This document shows, piece by piece, positions 44,133-53,105 of a DNA stretch of 64,000 bases. A program made the position numbers and the translations under genes. This DNA is from Proteiniphilum saccharofermentans (lineage in GTDB: Bacteria; Bacteroidota; Bacteroidia; Bacteroidales; Dysgonomonadaceae), in the NCBI RefSeq assembly GCF_900095135.1, contig NZ_LT605205.1, positions 3,472,001 through 3,536,000 of the forward strand, given 5' to 3'. Each line of letters begins with the position of its first letter. Positions within the stretch are counted from its first letter, which is position 1. The notes beneath the pieces are model-generated. The model was not told the DNA's origin. It ran no database searches and worked only from the letters and a program-made list of their open reading frames with translations.

Positions 44133-45629
44133 TCAACTGTTTCCTATTTTCTTTGCAATATATTCTTCGCCCAGCAATTCACTGCAACTGATCAGGGATG
44201 TGAGTGTCACCCCGAGCACACCGTGCATATTTACATTTTGTCCGGCAAAAAAAAGATTTCTCACCTTGCTACGTATCGGAATAAGCGTGGAAAGCGGATT
44301 CTGGTAATTTTTCATTATGCCATATGCCGAACCTTCGGGTGTACCGGTATAGTCACGGTACGACAGTGGAGTCGTAGTCACTATGTGCTCCGTATTCTCC
44401 AGAACAGAGGGATCAAACTGTCTGACAAACCGGAGAATATCTTCGGTTTTCCGTTCCTTGAATTGCCGGTAATCATCACCGCGCCGCTCATAAAGGGTAT
44501 CTTTCCACGGTTCTACTTCTTGGTAAAGCATTGGCGTGAGCAATTCTACCACATTGGTATACCGGATATCATGTTCATTGGGACGCATCGAGGTCAATAC
44601 ACCAACCACACCCTTATCATCCGGAAAAGATGTCCTGTGCCATGCATCCTGCCCATCGGCATAAAAATAGATATTATGATTGATATATCGATCAGCATTT
44701 TTTTTCTTGATCAGGTACACGGTGAAAAAACCATAGGAATTGGGCAATGAACTCAGTCTCGACAGGTATGCCTTACGGATGTTGGTGGTTCTATCTGTGA
44801 TTTCGAGTGTTTTCATCGGATGCATCGTAGATATGACATACTTTGCCTGAATCAGTCCCCGGTTGTTCACCTCCACCCCACTCACCATATTCTGGTCACA
44901 ACGGATCGCTGTAGCCTGCGCAAGTGTAATCACTTTTCCGCCATTACCCTCAATCTTGCGTATAAGAGCGTCTGTCAGTTGCATGCTACTCCCTACAAAA
45001 CGGTAGGAACCATGCAGGTAAGACGATGTGGTCATTGCATGAATATAAAAGGTAGACACCAGTTTGTCACCGCCGTAGAGCATGGCCGGATTCGAAAGCA
45101 CATGGCGCAGGCGTTCATTTTGAGTGATCCCGGCAATGGTCTTCCAGGCCGAGAGAGAAAACACATCCAGATTTGAGGTTGAAATCCTACCTTTCTTGAA
45201 TCCATCTACAGTCACCGCACTTGCAATATCCGAGATCATTTTCATATAATGTTGCAGGTTTTCCCTCTCGTACGGAAAGTCTCTGGCGAGAGTCTCAATA
45301 AACCGTTCTTCCCCCATCGCATAGGAATAGGACTTGTCGGGATAGACAATCCGGTCGAAACCCTCTTCATCCAAACGGACAAGTTTGATCTCATCCATAA
45401 TGCCCAGATAAGAGAAACAGCGGTGCAAAATCTCACCTTCATCCATGCTCCCGATATAGTGCACACCGGTATCCAGCATGCGTCCGTAACGCTTGAATCC
45501 TTGAAAACAGCCACCCGGTATGCCATTTTTCTCAAGCACGCATACCGAATAGCCCTCTTTGGAGAGTACTGCTCCGCAGAGCAATCCGCCTAATCCACTA
45601 CCGATAATGACAATATCATATTTTTGCAT
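44133..45629 (-). CDS. Phytoene-desaturase/CrtI-like FAD-dependent oxidoreductase
   Basis: 498 residues. N-terminal FAD dinucleotide fold YDIVIIGSGLGGLLCGAVLSKEGYSVCVLEKN, and the C-terminal FAD motif NLFFAGQNVNMHGVLGVTLTS. This family includes carotenoid desaturases, isomerases and RetSat. There are no phytoene synthase or other carotenoid genes in the window, so a role on the polyene or lipid chain of the pigment is more likely. It lies one base from the C45 start and six bases after the MMPL fusion. Confidence 0.88.
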   Translation of the reverse strand: MQKYDIVIIGSGLGGLLCGAVLSKEGYSVCVLEKNGIPGGCFQGFKRYGRMLDTGVHYIGSMDEGEILHRCFSYLGIMDEIKLVRLDEEGFDRIVYPDKSYSYAMGEERFIETLARDFPYERENLQHYMKMISDIASAVTVDGFKKGRISTSNLDVFSLSAWKTIAGITQNERLRHVLSNPAMLYGGDKLVSTFYIHAMTTSSYLHGSYRFVGSSMQLTDALIRKIEGNGGKVITLAQATAIRCDQNMVSGVEVNNRGLIQAKYVISTMHPMKTLEITDRTTNIRKAYLSRLSSLPNSYGFFTVYLIKKKNADRYINHNIYFYADGQDAWHRTSFPDDKGVVGVLTSMRPNEHDIRYTNVVELLTPMLYQEVEPWKDTLYERRGDDYRQFKERKTEDILRFVRQFDPSVLENTEHIVTTTPLSYRDYTGTPEGSAYGIMKNYQNPLSTLIPIRSKVRNLFFAGQNVNMHGVLGVTLTSLISCSELLGEEYIAKKIGNS

Positions 45630-45635
45630 AAAACG

Positions 45636-48600
45636 TTATCCCTCTTTCTTTCTGAATATAAAAACCTGATTGGATGTCAGCTTGTCATTCGAATGCCGCT
45701 CCAAATCCAGGCCGTGCTTTTGGGCAAATACTTCAAACTGTTTTGCCGTAGGGAACTGCAACTGTTGTTCGGTTTTGTTGAATTTGAAGAAACGGGTGGA
45801 AAGCATCTCGGTGAACCGGGTTACCTTGTGCCCGCGGTTCCGGTCGGCATCACTATCGCGGACGATGATCATGCCATTGTCATTTATTTTCTCCACACAT
45901 TTCTCCAACAAAATCTCCTGCGAGCGGTAATCCATGTAATGTAGCATATCATTTACCACGAAGACATCGGCAGACGGATAATCGTACTCTAACGCATCAG
46001 TACAATCAAAACGAAGTTGTGCCGTTTTAGAGAAATTGTGATTGGCTATCGCAATTTTATCCTCGTCGTAATCAATACCCAAAACCCTACGCTCAGCTGA
46101 AGTCGTGGACAACATATAAGCGAGCATACCGTATCCGCAACCTACATCCACCACCGAGGCACTGCGGGGAATAATACGTTCGAAATAAGCGTAATATTTC
46201 TCCATTGCCGATTTCACCCGCACATACCACTCCTCCACCGGCCCTTTATATACATAATTCTGGACAAGTTTATGCCTGAAATAGAGGTTTTCAGGCCGGT
46301 CGTAACACTCTTGTAACCGATAATATTCTTTGCTTATGGTGTTTTTCACCGCTTTTGCGGCATCATGTGCCGAGCCGTATTCTGATAGCTTTTCAGCCGG
46401 AATTCTCGGTAAAAAGCTTGCACCGTAAGTACCCGGCTTCACATAAAACATCTGGCGTTTATTGAGTATCTGCCCTGTACCGTAAATCACTATCGGAACG
46501 ATGTCCAACTGCAAACTTTCAGCCAGCATAAAAGCGCCTTTGTGAAACCTTTTAATTTTTCCATCAGCCGACCGGGTTCCCTCAGGAAATACTACAACCG
46601 AATAGCCATCGGCGACTTTCTCCCGAAGCGTTTCACCCATGTTTTCAAACCCTTTTTGGGTAGATATAAATCCGGCATATCGCACTACATGTCCGAAAAC
46701 AGGAGAATTCCACACCCATCGATTGGTTACCATCACAATTTTTGGTGAGAGCGAAAGCATGATCAGGATATCGATCATGGATTGATGATTAGCTACGATA
46801 ACAGCCTGCTTTTTCAGATCTTCGTTACAGTCATTAATGATCTTCTTCCTTGTATAGAAAATCAGGAAGAGGAACAGCCGTGTACTGTACATGATCATTC
46901 GGCTGAACAGCGCTTTTTTCTTTCTGACCGGAATGGGAACTAACGCTAGCAGCAGTCTTACAATAAACAGAAGAAGGCTTCCCAATACAAATGACACATA
47001 GATAAGTGCCGTGGATACCAGATAAAAAAGCGTGTAAGGATAATTTCCTTTACGTGCGGGACGGGTAATGAAAGTGCGGAACAGAACCGGGATCACCGTA
47101 TATGAAACCAGCAAAACAGACATCATGCCCAGGATGCTGATCAACGAAATAGATTTCAATGCGGGATGTTTGGCAAAGATCAGTACACCCATTCCCACTG
47201 TAGCGGTAAATGCCGAAAACAGAATAGCTATTTTGTGGGAGTCGACCAATTTCTTACCGGTACGATATTCCTGCTGCATACCATCCATCATAAAGATGGA
47301 GAAGTCGTCGCCCAATCCAAAAATAAACGTGGACAATATGATATTGATAATATTGAATTCGATGCCGAAGATGGCCATCAATCCCAGAATAATCACCCAA
47401 CTGATCGCCATCGGTGCAAAAGCCATTAACGTAAGTTCGAACCGCCCGTATGAAATGAGCAATGCCAGAAAGATAATCAGCGACGACAGGAATAAAATGG
47501 TATTGAAATCGTCATTGATCACCGAAACCCATTTATTGATAAAAAATGCACGGTCGAAGATCACCAGATCAGGATCAGACCCCATTGTATCATATACAAA
47601 ATCTTTTTGACTGTCGGATAATTGCACCTGGGTAATGCAGAGAAGCGAATTGCCGTCACTCACCACCCAATCTGCAAGAAATGGAATATTCTCACCCAAC
47701 TCTTCCGGGGAAAAGGGCAGGAATTCTTTATCCAACAAGCTAAAAAACGGCTCAAAAGCATCGGGAGAGAAACCATATTTAGCTCCACTCTCCCTAATTT
47801 CGGTTTTCAGCCATTGTTTCCTGTCGGGTGTCCAGAAATCATTCCATCGACGGATACGCTCTTGCTGCTGTTGCGGCGAGATCATCAGTTTCTCCGACGA
47901 GACAAAGTCCCGAATCTTTCCCTCGGTTTTTAATCGGACAAGGAGTTGATTATTTTCGGCATAATTTTGCAGTGCCTCATCCACTGTTTCTCCTACCGAA
48001 ACAAACATGACCTGTTGCCGGTCGCCCGTCATAAAAAGACGGTTCATTTTCTTCTCGGCCTCTTTGATACTTGCGGGTTCATAATTCAGGTTAGACATAT
48101 CACTGTCGAATTTCACATTGCCCATCGTGAAAAGTCCGGCAATAAAAATTACAAAGATTACAACCAAAAGAACTTTATTCTTCTCAAAAGGATAAGATGT
48201 GATTTTCCCCACTATCTCCAACGCTTTCCGTGAGGTTTGCGAATCGGTTTTTCTGCCCAGGAGATGAGGCAGGAAGATCAAACAGAACAGAGTGGTGCCC
48301 ACTAACGAAAGGGCAGAGAACAATCCGAAATCACGCAACATGTCGGACGAAGTGAACAGCAGCGAAAGGAATGCACCGATGGTGGTGAATCCACCTACAA
48401 CCAACGGATAGGAAAGCTCTTCGACCAGTTGGTGTCGGGATTTCACATGGTTGTAGTGGGTGATTACGTGAATGGAATAGCTCAGTGCAATACCCAACAC
48501 TACCGCTCCTACCCCTATGGCAATAGCCGAAATAGATCCTTTGATGAAAAAAATCATTGCCAAAGCAAAAACTCCACCGTAAACGACCGGAGTAAGCAAA

Positions 48601-49499
48601 AGAGGGATTGCACTTCGGCTTCTGAACATCACCGACATAAACAGGATGATGACAAGTAATGCCACTCCGAGTGTAAGATAGGTATCTTTTTTCACCTGCC
48701 GGGCATTGTACACCGCTACCGAGGGGCCACCAAAGAACTGTACACGCAGACCGGAATATTCCTGCTCCACTTCGGTCGAAAGTCTTTCCAATTCAGCAAT
48801 CAAATTGTCATTTTTTCCGGTTTCTCCCGTACCGTATTTTGGCGAAAGAATAAGCAAAAGCGTAGATAGATCGGACGAGAAGATATGGTTGTCATATATT
48901 TCGTAATTCGAGATATTTTCAAAATCTTTCAGTCCCAGCATTACATTTCCACCAAGACCCAGCGGATCTCGCGGGATGGTTGATTTAAGAGCAAGTCCGG
49001 CAGGCGACATCAGATTTACAAGATTTTGCCGCATCCGCTGATCAATAGCATCTTCCGTCAACAGCGTATCCATGCGCTGATAGTCATCATCTGCCAGAAA
49101 AGCGGGCAGATGGCCATACAGGAAATCGCTGGTCTGATCCACCACACCTCCTCCCACTTCCGACAGGATATCGAGCAGATAATCAGCAGCAACACCCAAG
49201 CCGATCAATTCACTCATCCGGTCGCCTGCAAGCACAATCGAGTCAAGCAACTCTTCCTGCCTGAGTGAATCTCGCGATGAAACCATCACGATGATCTTGT
49301 CTTTTACTTTGAGATTTTGAAAGACCTGTTCGCTTTTTTCTGAACTCGCATTATCGGGGAAAAAACGGGTAAATTCTTCTTCGAAACGCAACTGGACGGC
49401 AAACAGGAGCAACAGCACAAAACTGCCAAACATCAATACATTTCGCAAAATCTTCTTTCGCGATAAATATTCGTAGATGTTGACAAAGAATTTACTCAT
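45636..49499 (-). CDS. MMPL/RND exporter fused to a lysophospholipid-type acyltransferase and a SAM methyltransferase
   Basis: 1287 residues, one uninterrupted frame. Residues about 1-840 form an RND/MMPL exporter with twelve membrane helices in two halves (first half with VLGIALSYSIHVITHYNHVK, second with FGLGDDFSIFMMDGMQQEYR). Residues about 880-1040 are a PlsC-type acyltransferase with NHQSMID (HX4D, His near 904) and VVFPEGTRS near 974. Residues about 1095-1280 are a class-I methyltransferase (VVDVGCGYGMLAYML near 1117, then LGIDYDEDKIA). In aryl-polyene clusters these are usually separate genes. The fusion suggests coupled acylation, methylation and export at the inner membrane. Confidence 0.9.
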   Translation of the reverse strand: MSKFFVNIYEYLSRKKILRNVLMFGSFVLLLLFAVQLRFEEEFTRFFPDNASSEKSEQVFQNLKVKDKIIVMVSSRDSLRQEELLDSIVLAGDRMSELIGLGVAADYLLDILSEVGGGVVDQTSDFLYGHLPAFLADDDYQRMDTLLTEDAIDQRMRQNLVNLMSPAGLALKSTIPRDPLGLGGNVMLGLKDFENISNYEIYDNHIFSSDLSTLLLILSPKYGTGETGKNDNLIAELERLSTEVEQEYSGLRVQFFGGPSVAVYNARQVKKDTYLTLGVALLVIILFMSVMFRSRSAIPLLLTPVVYGGVFALAMIFFIKGSISAIAIGVGAVVLGIALSYSIHVITHYNHVKSRHQLVEELSYPLVVGGFTTIGAFLSLLFTSSDMLRDFGLFSALSLVGTTLFCLIFLPHLLGRKTDSQTSRKALEIVGKITSYPFEKNKVLLVVIFVIFIAGLFTMGNVKFDSDMSNLNYEPASIKEAEKKMNRLFMTGDRQQVMFVSVGETVDEALQNYAENNQLLVRLKTEGKIRDFVSSEKLMISPQQQQERIRRWNDFWTPDRKQWLKTEIRESGAKYGFSPDAFEPFFSLLDKEFLPFSPEELGENIPFLADWVVSDGNSLLCITQVQLSDSQKDFVYDTMGSDPDLVIFDRAFFINKWVSVINDDFNTILFLSSLIIFLALLISYGRFELTLMAFAPMAISWVIILGLMAIFGIEFNIINIILSTFIFGLGDDFSIFMMDGMQQEYRTGKKLVDSHKIAILFSAFTATVGMGVLIFAKHPALKSISLISILGMMSVLLVSYTVIPVLFRTFITRPARKGNYPYTLFYLVSTALIYVSFVLGSLLLFIVRLLLALVPIPVRKKKALFSRMIMYSTRLFLFLIFYTRKKIINDCNEDLKKQAVIVANHQSMIDILIMLSLSPKIVMVTNRWVWNSPVFGHVVRYAGFISTQKGFENMGETLREKVADGYSVVVFPEGTRSADGKIKRFHKGAFMLAESLQLDIVPIVIYGTGQILNKRQMFYVKPGTYGASFLPRIPAEKLSEYGSAHDAAKAVKNTISKEYYRLQECYDRPENLYFRHKLVQNYVYKGPVEEWYVRVKSAMEKYYAYFERIIPRSASVVDVGCGYGMLAYMLSTTSAERRVLGIDYDEDKIAIANHNFSKTAQLRFDCTDALEYDYPSADVFVVNDMLHYMDYRSQEILLEKCVEKINDNGMIIVRDSDADRNRGHKVTRFTEMLSTRFFKFNKTEQQLQFPTAKQFEVFAQKHGLDLERHSNDKLTSNQVFIFRKKEG

Positions 49500-50659
49500 A
49501 GCACAGCCGTTTTGGGTTTACGGAATATTATTAACAGCATGTAGCAAAGCAGCCCGGCAACCAAACCGCATGCCATGGCAAAGACTATACTACCCAAAAC
49601 ATATTGCAGGAGCGAACTCATCACAAATTCAAGCGACATATTTTCGACAGAGAAATTCAATGCCCTACCCAACAACCGGGCACCGGTAGCATAACTTCCG
49701 AACAGGATAATCGGGATCATCGGTGGAATACTGATATTGGATGCCACAAGCGTAATCACTTTGTTGAGTTTGAGCAAATGCGCCAGCAGAAAAGCGATCA
49801 TCATCTGATAACCCCATACCGGCACAATTCCCATAAAAACACCCAGCATCACGGCACCGGCAATTCGTCCATTGCTTTCAGTGGAATGAGTGATATTGTT
49901 CCGGATAAATTTCCGTATATTTTCCTTTGTCAGACTGCGTACCGTTTTCCATGGATAATACCAGAGTAACGCAATCAATACTAAAACGGTATTGAGCAGG
50001 CTGATGCGGGTAAAATCACGCCATGGATGGAAGTGGCTCACCCGTTCACCTTCGGGTGGATAATATACCCGTACGGGTACATTACGTACATTCACCCCAC
50101 GCCAGGCCGATTGCACAATGATCTCCAACTCAAACTCATATTTTCCGGTGAAGAGTTTCAGATTTTTTATTTTTTCTAAAGGATAAAGCCGGTAACCCGA
50201 TTGTGTATCCCCCATTTTTTTTCCTGTTTCGATCCGGAACCAGAAGTTCGAAAATTTATTGGCAAAGGTATTCTTACCGGGCATATTATCTGCCTGCAAG
50301 TTGCGTGACCCTACAAGCAGCGCATCAGGTGTCTTTTCAATCTCGTTCAAAAAGACGGGAATATCTTCGGGATAATGCTGCCCGTCGGAATCGAGTGTGA
50401 TGGCATAGCGGAAATTCTCTTTGGCAGCCGTTTTCAAACCGGCTTTCAGTGCTGCTCCCTTACCTTTGTTTTTGAGGAGATGGATAACACGAACCTCCGG
50501 AAATTGAGACAACACTTCCGGGGTATTATCTGTTGAACCGTCGTTTACCACTAATATAGGAAGTCCGAAAGGAAGGGTACGCTTAATCACACCGCCCACT
50601 GTGGTTGCGTTATTGTATGTGGGAATTATTATAATCGTATTTTTCAGATGTTCTTCCAT
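49496..50659 (-). CDS. GT2 glycosyltransferase with C-terminal DUF2062 membrane domain
   Basis: 387 residues from the ATG at 50659; an earlier in-frame Met would overlap the dehydratase further. N-terminal GT-A fold: IIIIPTYNNATTVGGVI, LVVNDGSTDNTPEVL, and TLDSDGQHYPEDI with the metal-binding DSD, as in dolichyl-phosphate mannosyltransferase-like enzymes. From about 240 on are membrane helices of the DUF2062 type (GAVMLGVFMGIVPVWGYQMMIA). Likely uses a nucleotide sugar on a lipid acceptor. The start overlaps the dehydratase gene, the end overlaps the MMPL fusion by four bases. Confidence 0.9.
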   Translation of the reverse strand: MEEHLKNTIIIIPTYNNATTVGGVIKRTLPFGLPILVVNDGSTDNTPEVLSQFPEVRVIHLLKNKGKGAALKAGLKTAAKENFRYAITLDSDGQHYPEDIPVFLNEIEKTPDALLVGSRNLQADNMPGKNTFANKFSNFWFRIETGKKMGDTQSGYRLYPLEKIKNLKLFTGKYEFELEIIVQSAWRGVNVRNVPVRVYYPPEGERVSHFHPWRDFTRISLLNTVLVLIALLWYYPWKTVRSLTKENIRKFIRNNITHSTESNGRIAGAVMLGVFMGIVPVWGYQMMIAFLLAHLLKLNKVITLVASNISIPPMIPIILFGSYATGARLLGRALNFSVENMSLEFVMSSLLQYVLGSIVFAMACGLVAGLLCYMLLIIFRKPKTAVL

Positions 50660-51015
50660 TCGCGAGACAAAGTGGCTTTCAGTTTCATACACTGCGTGTC
50701 GCCTATAAAAACTGCAGCACGCACTTCCTGATCGTCGGTCAACCCGAATTCTATATCAAATACCTTATTCTCCATAGGATTTATTGCCGACAAAAATTTA
50801 CACTCTCTGATTTTCTCAAAAGAAACAGTACATTCCAATCTTGCGGAGACGGCACGCTTCACCACATTTAACAGGCATACACCCGGTACTATAGGCATTT
50901 CGGGAAAATGACCTGCAAAAACAGAGTGTGTAGCATCTGTTTCACAACGGAAACGGCAAATCCCCCCAGTCTCGCTTTGAAACTTGAGTTGAAAAAGTTT
51001 TTCCAATTTATCCAT
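50644..51015 (-). CDS. FabZ-like 3-hydroxyacyl-ACP dehydratase (hot-dog fold)
   Basis: 123 residues from the ATG at 51015 (MDKLEKLFQLKF); the longer frame adds nine unlikely residues. The active-site motif HSVFAGHFPEMPIVPGVCLL has the His-Phe-Pro and Pro-Gly of FabZ-type enzymes, and the rest is compatible with a single hot-dog domain. Would dehydrate beta-hydroxyacyl-ACP during polyene extension together with the second dehydratase at 57630. Preceded by a TAnnTTTG box. Confidence 0.82.
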   Translation of the reverse strand: MDKLEKLFQLKFQSETGGICRFRCETDATHSVFAGHFPEMPIVPGVCLLNVVKRAVSARLECTVSFEKIRECKFLSAINPMENKVFDIEFGLTDDQEVRAAVFIGDTQCMKLKATLSREWKNI

Positions 51016-51039
51016 TAAGAATGCAGCTCTTAGATCACA

Positions 51040-51047
51040 CAAATGTA
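51040..51047 (-). promoter_or_regulatory. Candidate internal -7 element in the pigment cluster
   Basis: CAAATGTA reads TACATTTG on the minus strand, 25 bases before the dehydratase start and inside the 77-bp gap after the lipoprotein gene. No correctly spaced TTTG. It could drive the 50644-41157 half of the cluster. Confidence 0.35.
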
Positions 51048-51092
51048 CATGAAATTTTTGATTTTACCTGTTGCAAGGCGGATGATCTTCGG

Positions 51093-51716
51093 TTATTCCA
51101 TCTCCCTGATCACTATTGTAGGGCCAAAAATACCACGATATTTCAGGGTAATAGTAAACGGATAGACAGGGTATGGAACCTCAACATTTACACCGGGAGC
51201 TTTTATTTTGATAATTTTCTGATCCTCACGATTTATTCTGTATTGATATTTTCCGTTCGGAGTCTCTGCTGAAATCAGTTCTTCAGATTGCCTGCACAAC
51301 GATTTCTGCGCTACGAAATGTTCCGGTAGATGGGCTCCAAACAATAATGTGAAATTGTTTTTGAAAAGGTTTACCATCGGCGGTTTGTTCATGGCATCGA
51401 GCAGATAATGTATAACAAAGGTATCAGGCCGTAATTCAAAATCAGCCATACTCATTCCGAAGTAGCTATTGATAAGTATTCGGACAGTTTCGCGATCTTG
51501 TCTCTTCACAAGCATCATTCCATTCAGGTGTTTTCCAAAAAATGATATTTCCATGTCGAAAGTTTGCAGGCTATCGCTTGCTTCTATCACCGACGGAATA
51601 TCGGCACGGGTAAGAGACACTGTTTCGGCTTGTCTGCATCCGCTGCGTATGGAGGATGCACACGAAGTAGCGAGCAGACAAAAGGCTGCAATACTAACGA
51701 ACAGTGAATTTCTCAT
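51093..51716 (-). CDS. Cluster-associated outer-membrane lipoprotein
   Basis: 207 residues from the ATG at 51716. The lipobox LLATSC ends the signal peptide (MRNSLFVSIAAFCLLATSCASS), so the protein is acylated at Cys. The rest is beta-rich with no known catalytic motif; layout and neighbours resemble LolB-like or DUF3261/DUF4292-type proteins that sit next to LolA homologues in aryl-polyene clusters. Its 5' end overlaps the LolA-like gene by 23 bases. A role in placing the polyene lipid in the outer membrane is inference. Confidence 0.7.
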   Translation of the reverse strand: MRNSLFVSIAAFCLLATSCASSIRSGCRQAETVSLTRADIPSVIEASDSLQTFDMEISFFGKHLNGMMLVKRQDRETVRILINSYFGMSMADFELRPDTFVIHYLLDAMNKPPMVNLFKNNFTLLFGAHLPEHFVAQKSLCRQSEELISAETPNGKYQYRINREDQKIIKIKAPGVNVEVPYPVYPFTITLKYRGIFGPTIVIREME

Positions 51717-52326
51717 CCAATTGAAGTGTGTTATATTGAGAATTGGTGAAAATGTAATCAGTATAATCATCATTGTTCTCAGTCATCCGGAGCCGTTTTA
51801 CGTCCATCGTTTTCTTGTCGAAAGTAATATCGATTTCCTTAATATAAACCTTTACAGCCTTACTTGCCGGTACTATGTTTACAAAATATTCTGAGTCCGA
51901 CTGAAAATACTCTAAATCATACTCCCTATCCAAAGCTGAAATATTACCTATCATGCTCGCTTCAATCAGGCCTTTCATTTGTACCATCATTTTGTTTGAA
52001 CCGAGATTAACGGTTGTCTTTTTCCCCCCTGTGAGTGTTTGCAATTTATCGCCATTAATGGTAACGGCATACTGCATCGGTTTTTCGTATTGAAGACTAA
52101 TCTTATTAGGTTTACGGTAGTAAAACATACCGGTAGAAACCATTTTATCGGAAAAAACTTTCATGAATTTCTCCTGCCGGAAACTGCTTTCCACCGACTG
52201 GATCTTCCCTGCAGCATCTCTCAGTTTCTTTTCAAACTCCACTGCATTCGTAATGGGCTTCCTCTCTTGTCCGAAGATGGTAAAAGAGAGCAAAAGGACA
52301 TATAACAGGGCTGTAAATCTATACAT
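51694..52326 (-). CDS. LolA-like periplasmic lipoprotein carrier
   Basis: 210 residues. Signal peptide (MYRFTALLYVLLLSFTIFGQ), then the LolA fold with IQSVESSFRQEKFMKVFSDKM, STGMFYYRKPNKISLQYEKP and the late VYIKEIDITFDKKTMDVKRLRM. LolA homologues in aryl-polyene clusters are thought to shuttle the pigment-lipid across the periplasm. It pairs with the downstream lipoprotein, a plausible LolB-like acceptor. A 90-bp gap separates it from the deacetylase gene. Confidence 0.88.
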   Translation of the reverse strand: MYRFTALLYVLLLSFTIFGQERKPITNAVEFEKKLRDAAGKIQSVESSFRQEKFMKVFSDKMVSTGMFYYRKPNKISLQYEKPMQYAVTINGDKLQTLTGGKKTTVNLGSNKMMVQMKGLIEASMIGNISALDREYDLEYFQSDSEYFVNIVPASKAVKVYIKEIDITFDKKTMDVKRLRMTENNDDYTDYIFTNSQYNTLQLDEKFTVR

Positions 52327-52415
52327 ACTATCGATTTTTTGAACTAAAAACTAAATGAAAAATTAAAAGTGAAAAATTAAGAAACTCATTAGCCTATTAT
52401 CCAATCATCACATCT

Positions 52416-53105
52416 TCAAATTATTAAATCATCACTCATTATTGGTACCACCACCTTATATCCGTTTTCTTTCAGATGTATCAATAGTTTTTCCGTCAAT
52501 TCTGCGCAAAACGGCATCCGGTCATGCAACAAAATAATGACTCCCGGTTTCAGTTTTCGTCTAATCCGATACAATGCTTTATCTGCTGTTTGGGCTTGCG
52601 TATCAAGTGACCGGATACTCCATCCGATGGTGGTCCACCCAAATTGCCTAACCACACTTCCTACCTTGGGATTGGTTACACCGAAAGGAGGGCGAAAAAG
52701 ACACACTTGCCGTTCCGAAGCGCGCTCGAGAACCTGCTGCGCTCTCAACAAATCATCTTTCATCTTCCGTTTTCCGTAAAGCGGAAACTTACTTTCATGA
52801 CTATATGAATGGTTCCCTATTTCATGTCCTCCATCCACGATCTGCCTGACAATATCGGGGAATTGTTCCGCTTTCTTTCCGATACAAAAAAAACAGGCTT
52901 TGACATTATATTTCTTCAGCACTTCGAGCAGCGGTAATGTTGTTGCAGGTTCCGGCCCATCATCATAAGTGAGTGCGACCACCTTTTCATTGGTATTGAG
53001 TTTACAGACCGTTTTCAGGTACACTCCCGCAGAAATGGACCAGGAAGCCCAAAACAGCATAAACGCCAGAATCAGCATTAAAACCCCAATACCAAGCCAG
53101 ATCAT
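52416..53105 (-). CDS. NodB-type polysaccharide deacetylase family protein
   Basis: 229 residues. One N-terminal membrane anchor (LGIGVLMLILAFMLFWASW), then the NodB domain: VVALTYDDGPEP carries the catalytic Asp pair, GHEIGNHSYSHESKF the metal-binding His pair (HxxxH), and FRPPFGVTNPKV the third motif. Usually removes acetyl groups from glycans; its role in a pigment cluster is unknown. Overlaps the upstream ketosynthase-like gene by four bases. Confidence 0.9.
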   Translation of the reverse strand: MIWLGIGVLMLILAFMLFWASWSISAGVYLKTVCKLNTNEKVVALTYDDGPEPATTLPLLEVLKKYNVKACFFCIGKKAEQFPDIVRQIVDGGHEIGNHSYSHESKFPLYGKRKMKDDLLRAQQVLERASERQVCLFRPPFGVTNPKVGSVVRQFGWTTIGWSIRSLDTQAQTADKALYRIRRKLKPGVIILLHDRMPFCAELTEKLLIHLKENGYKVVVPIMSDDLII

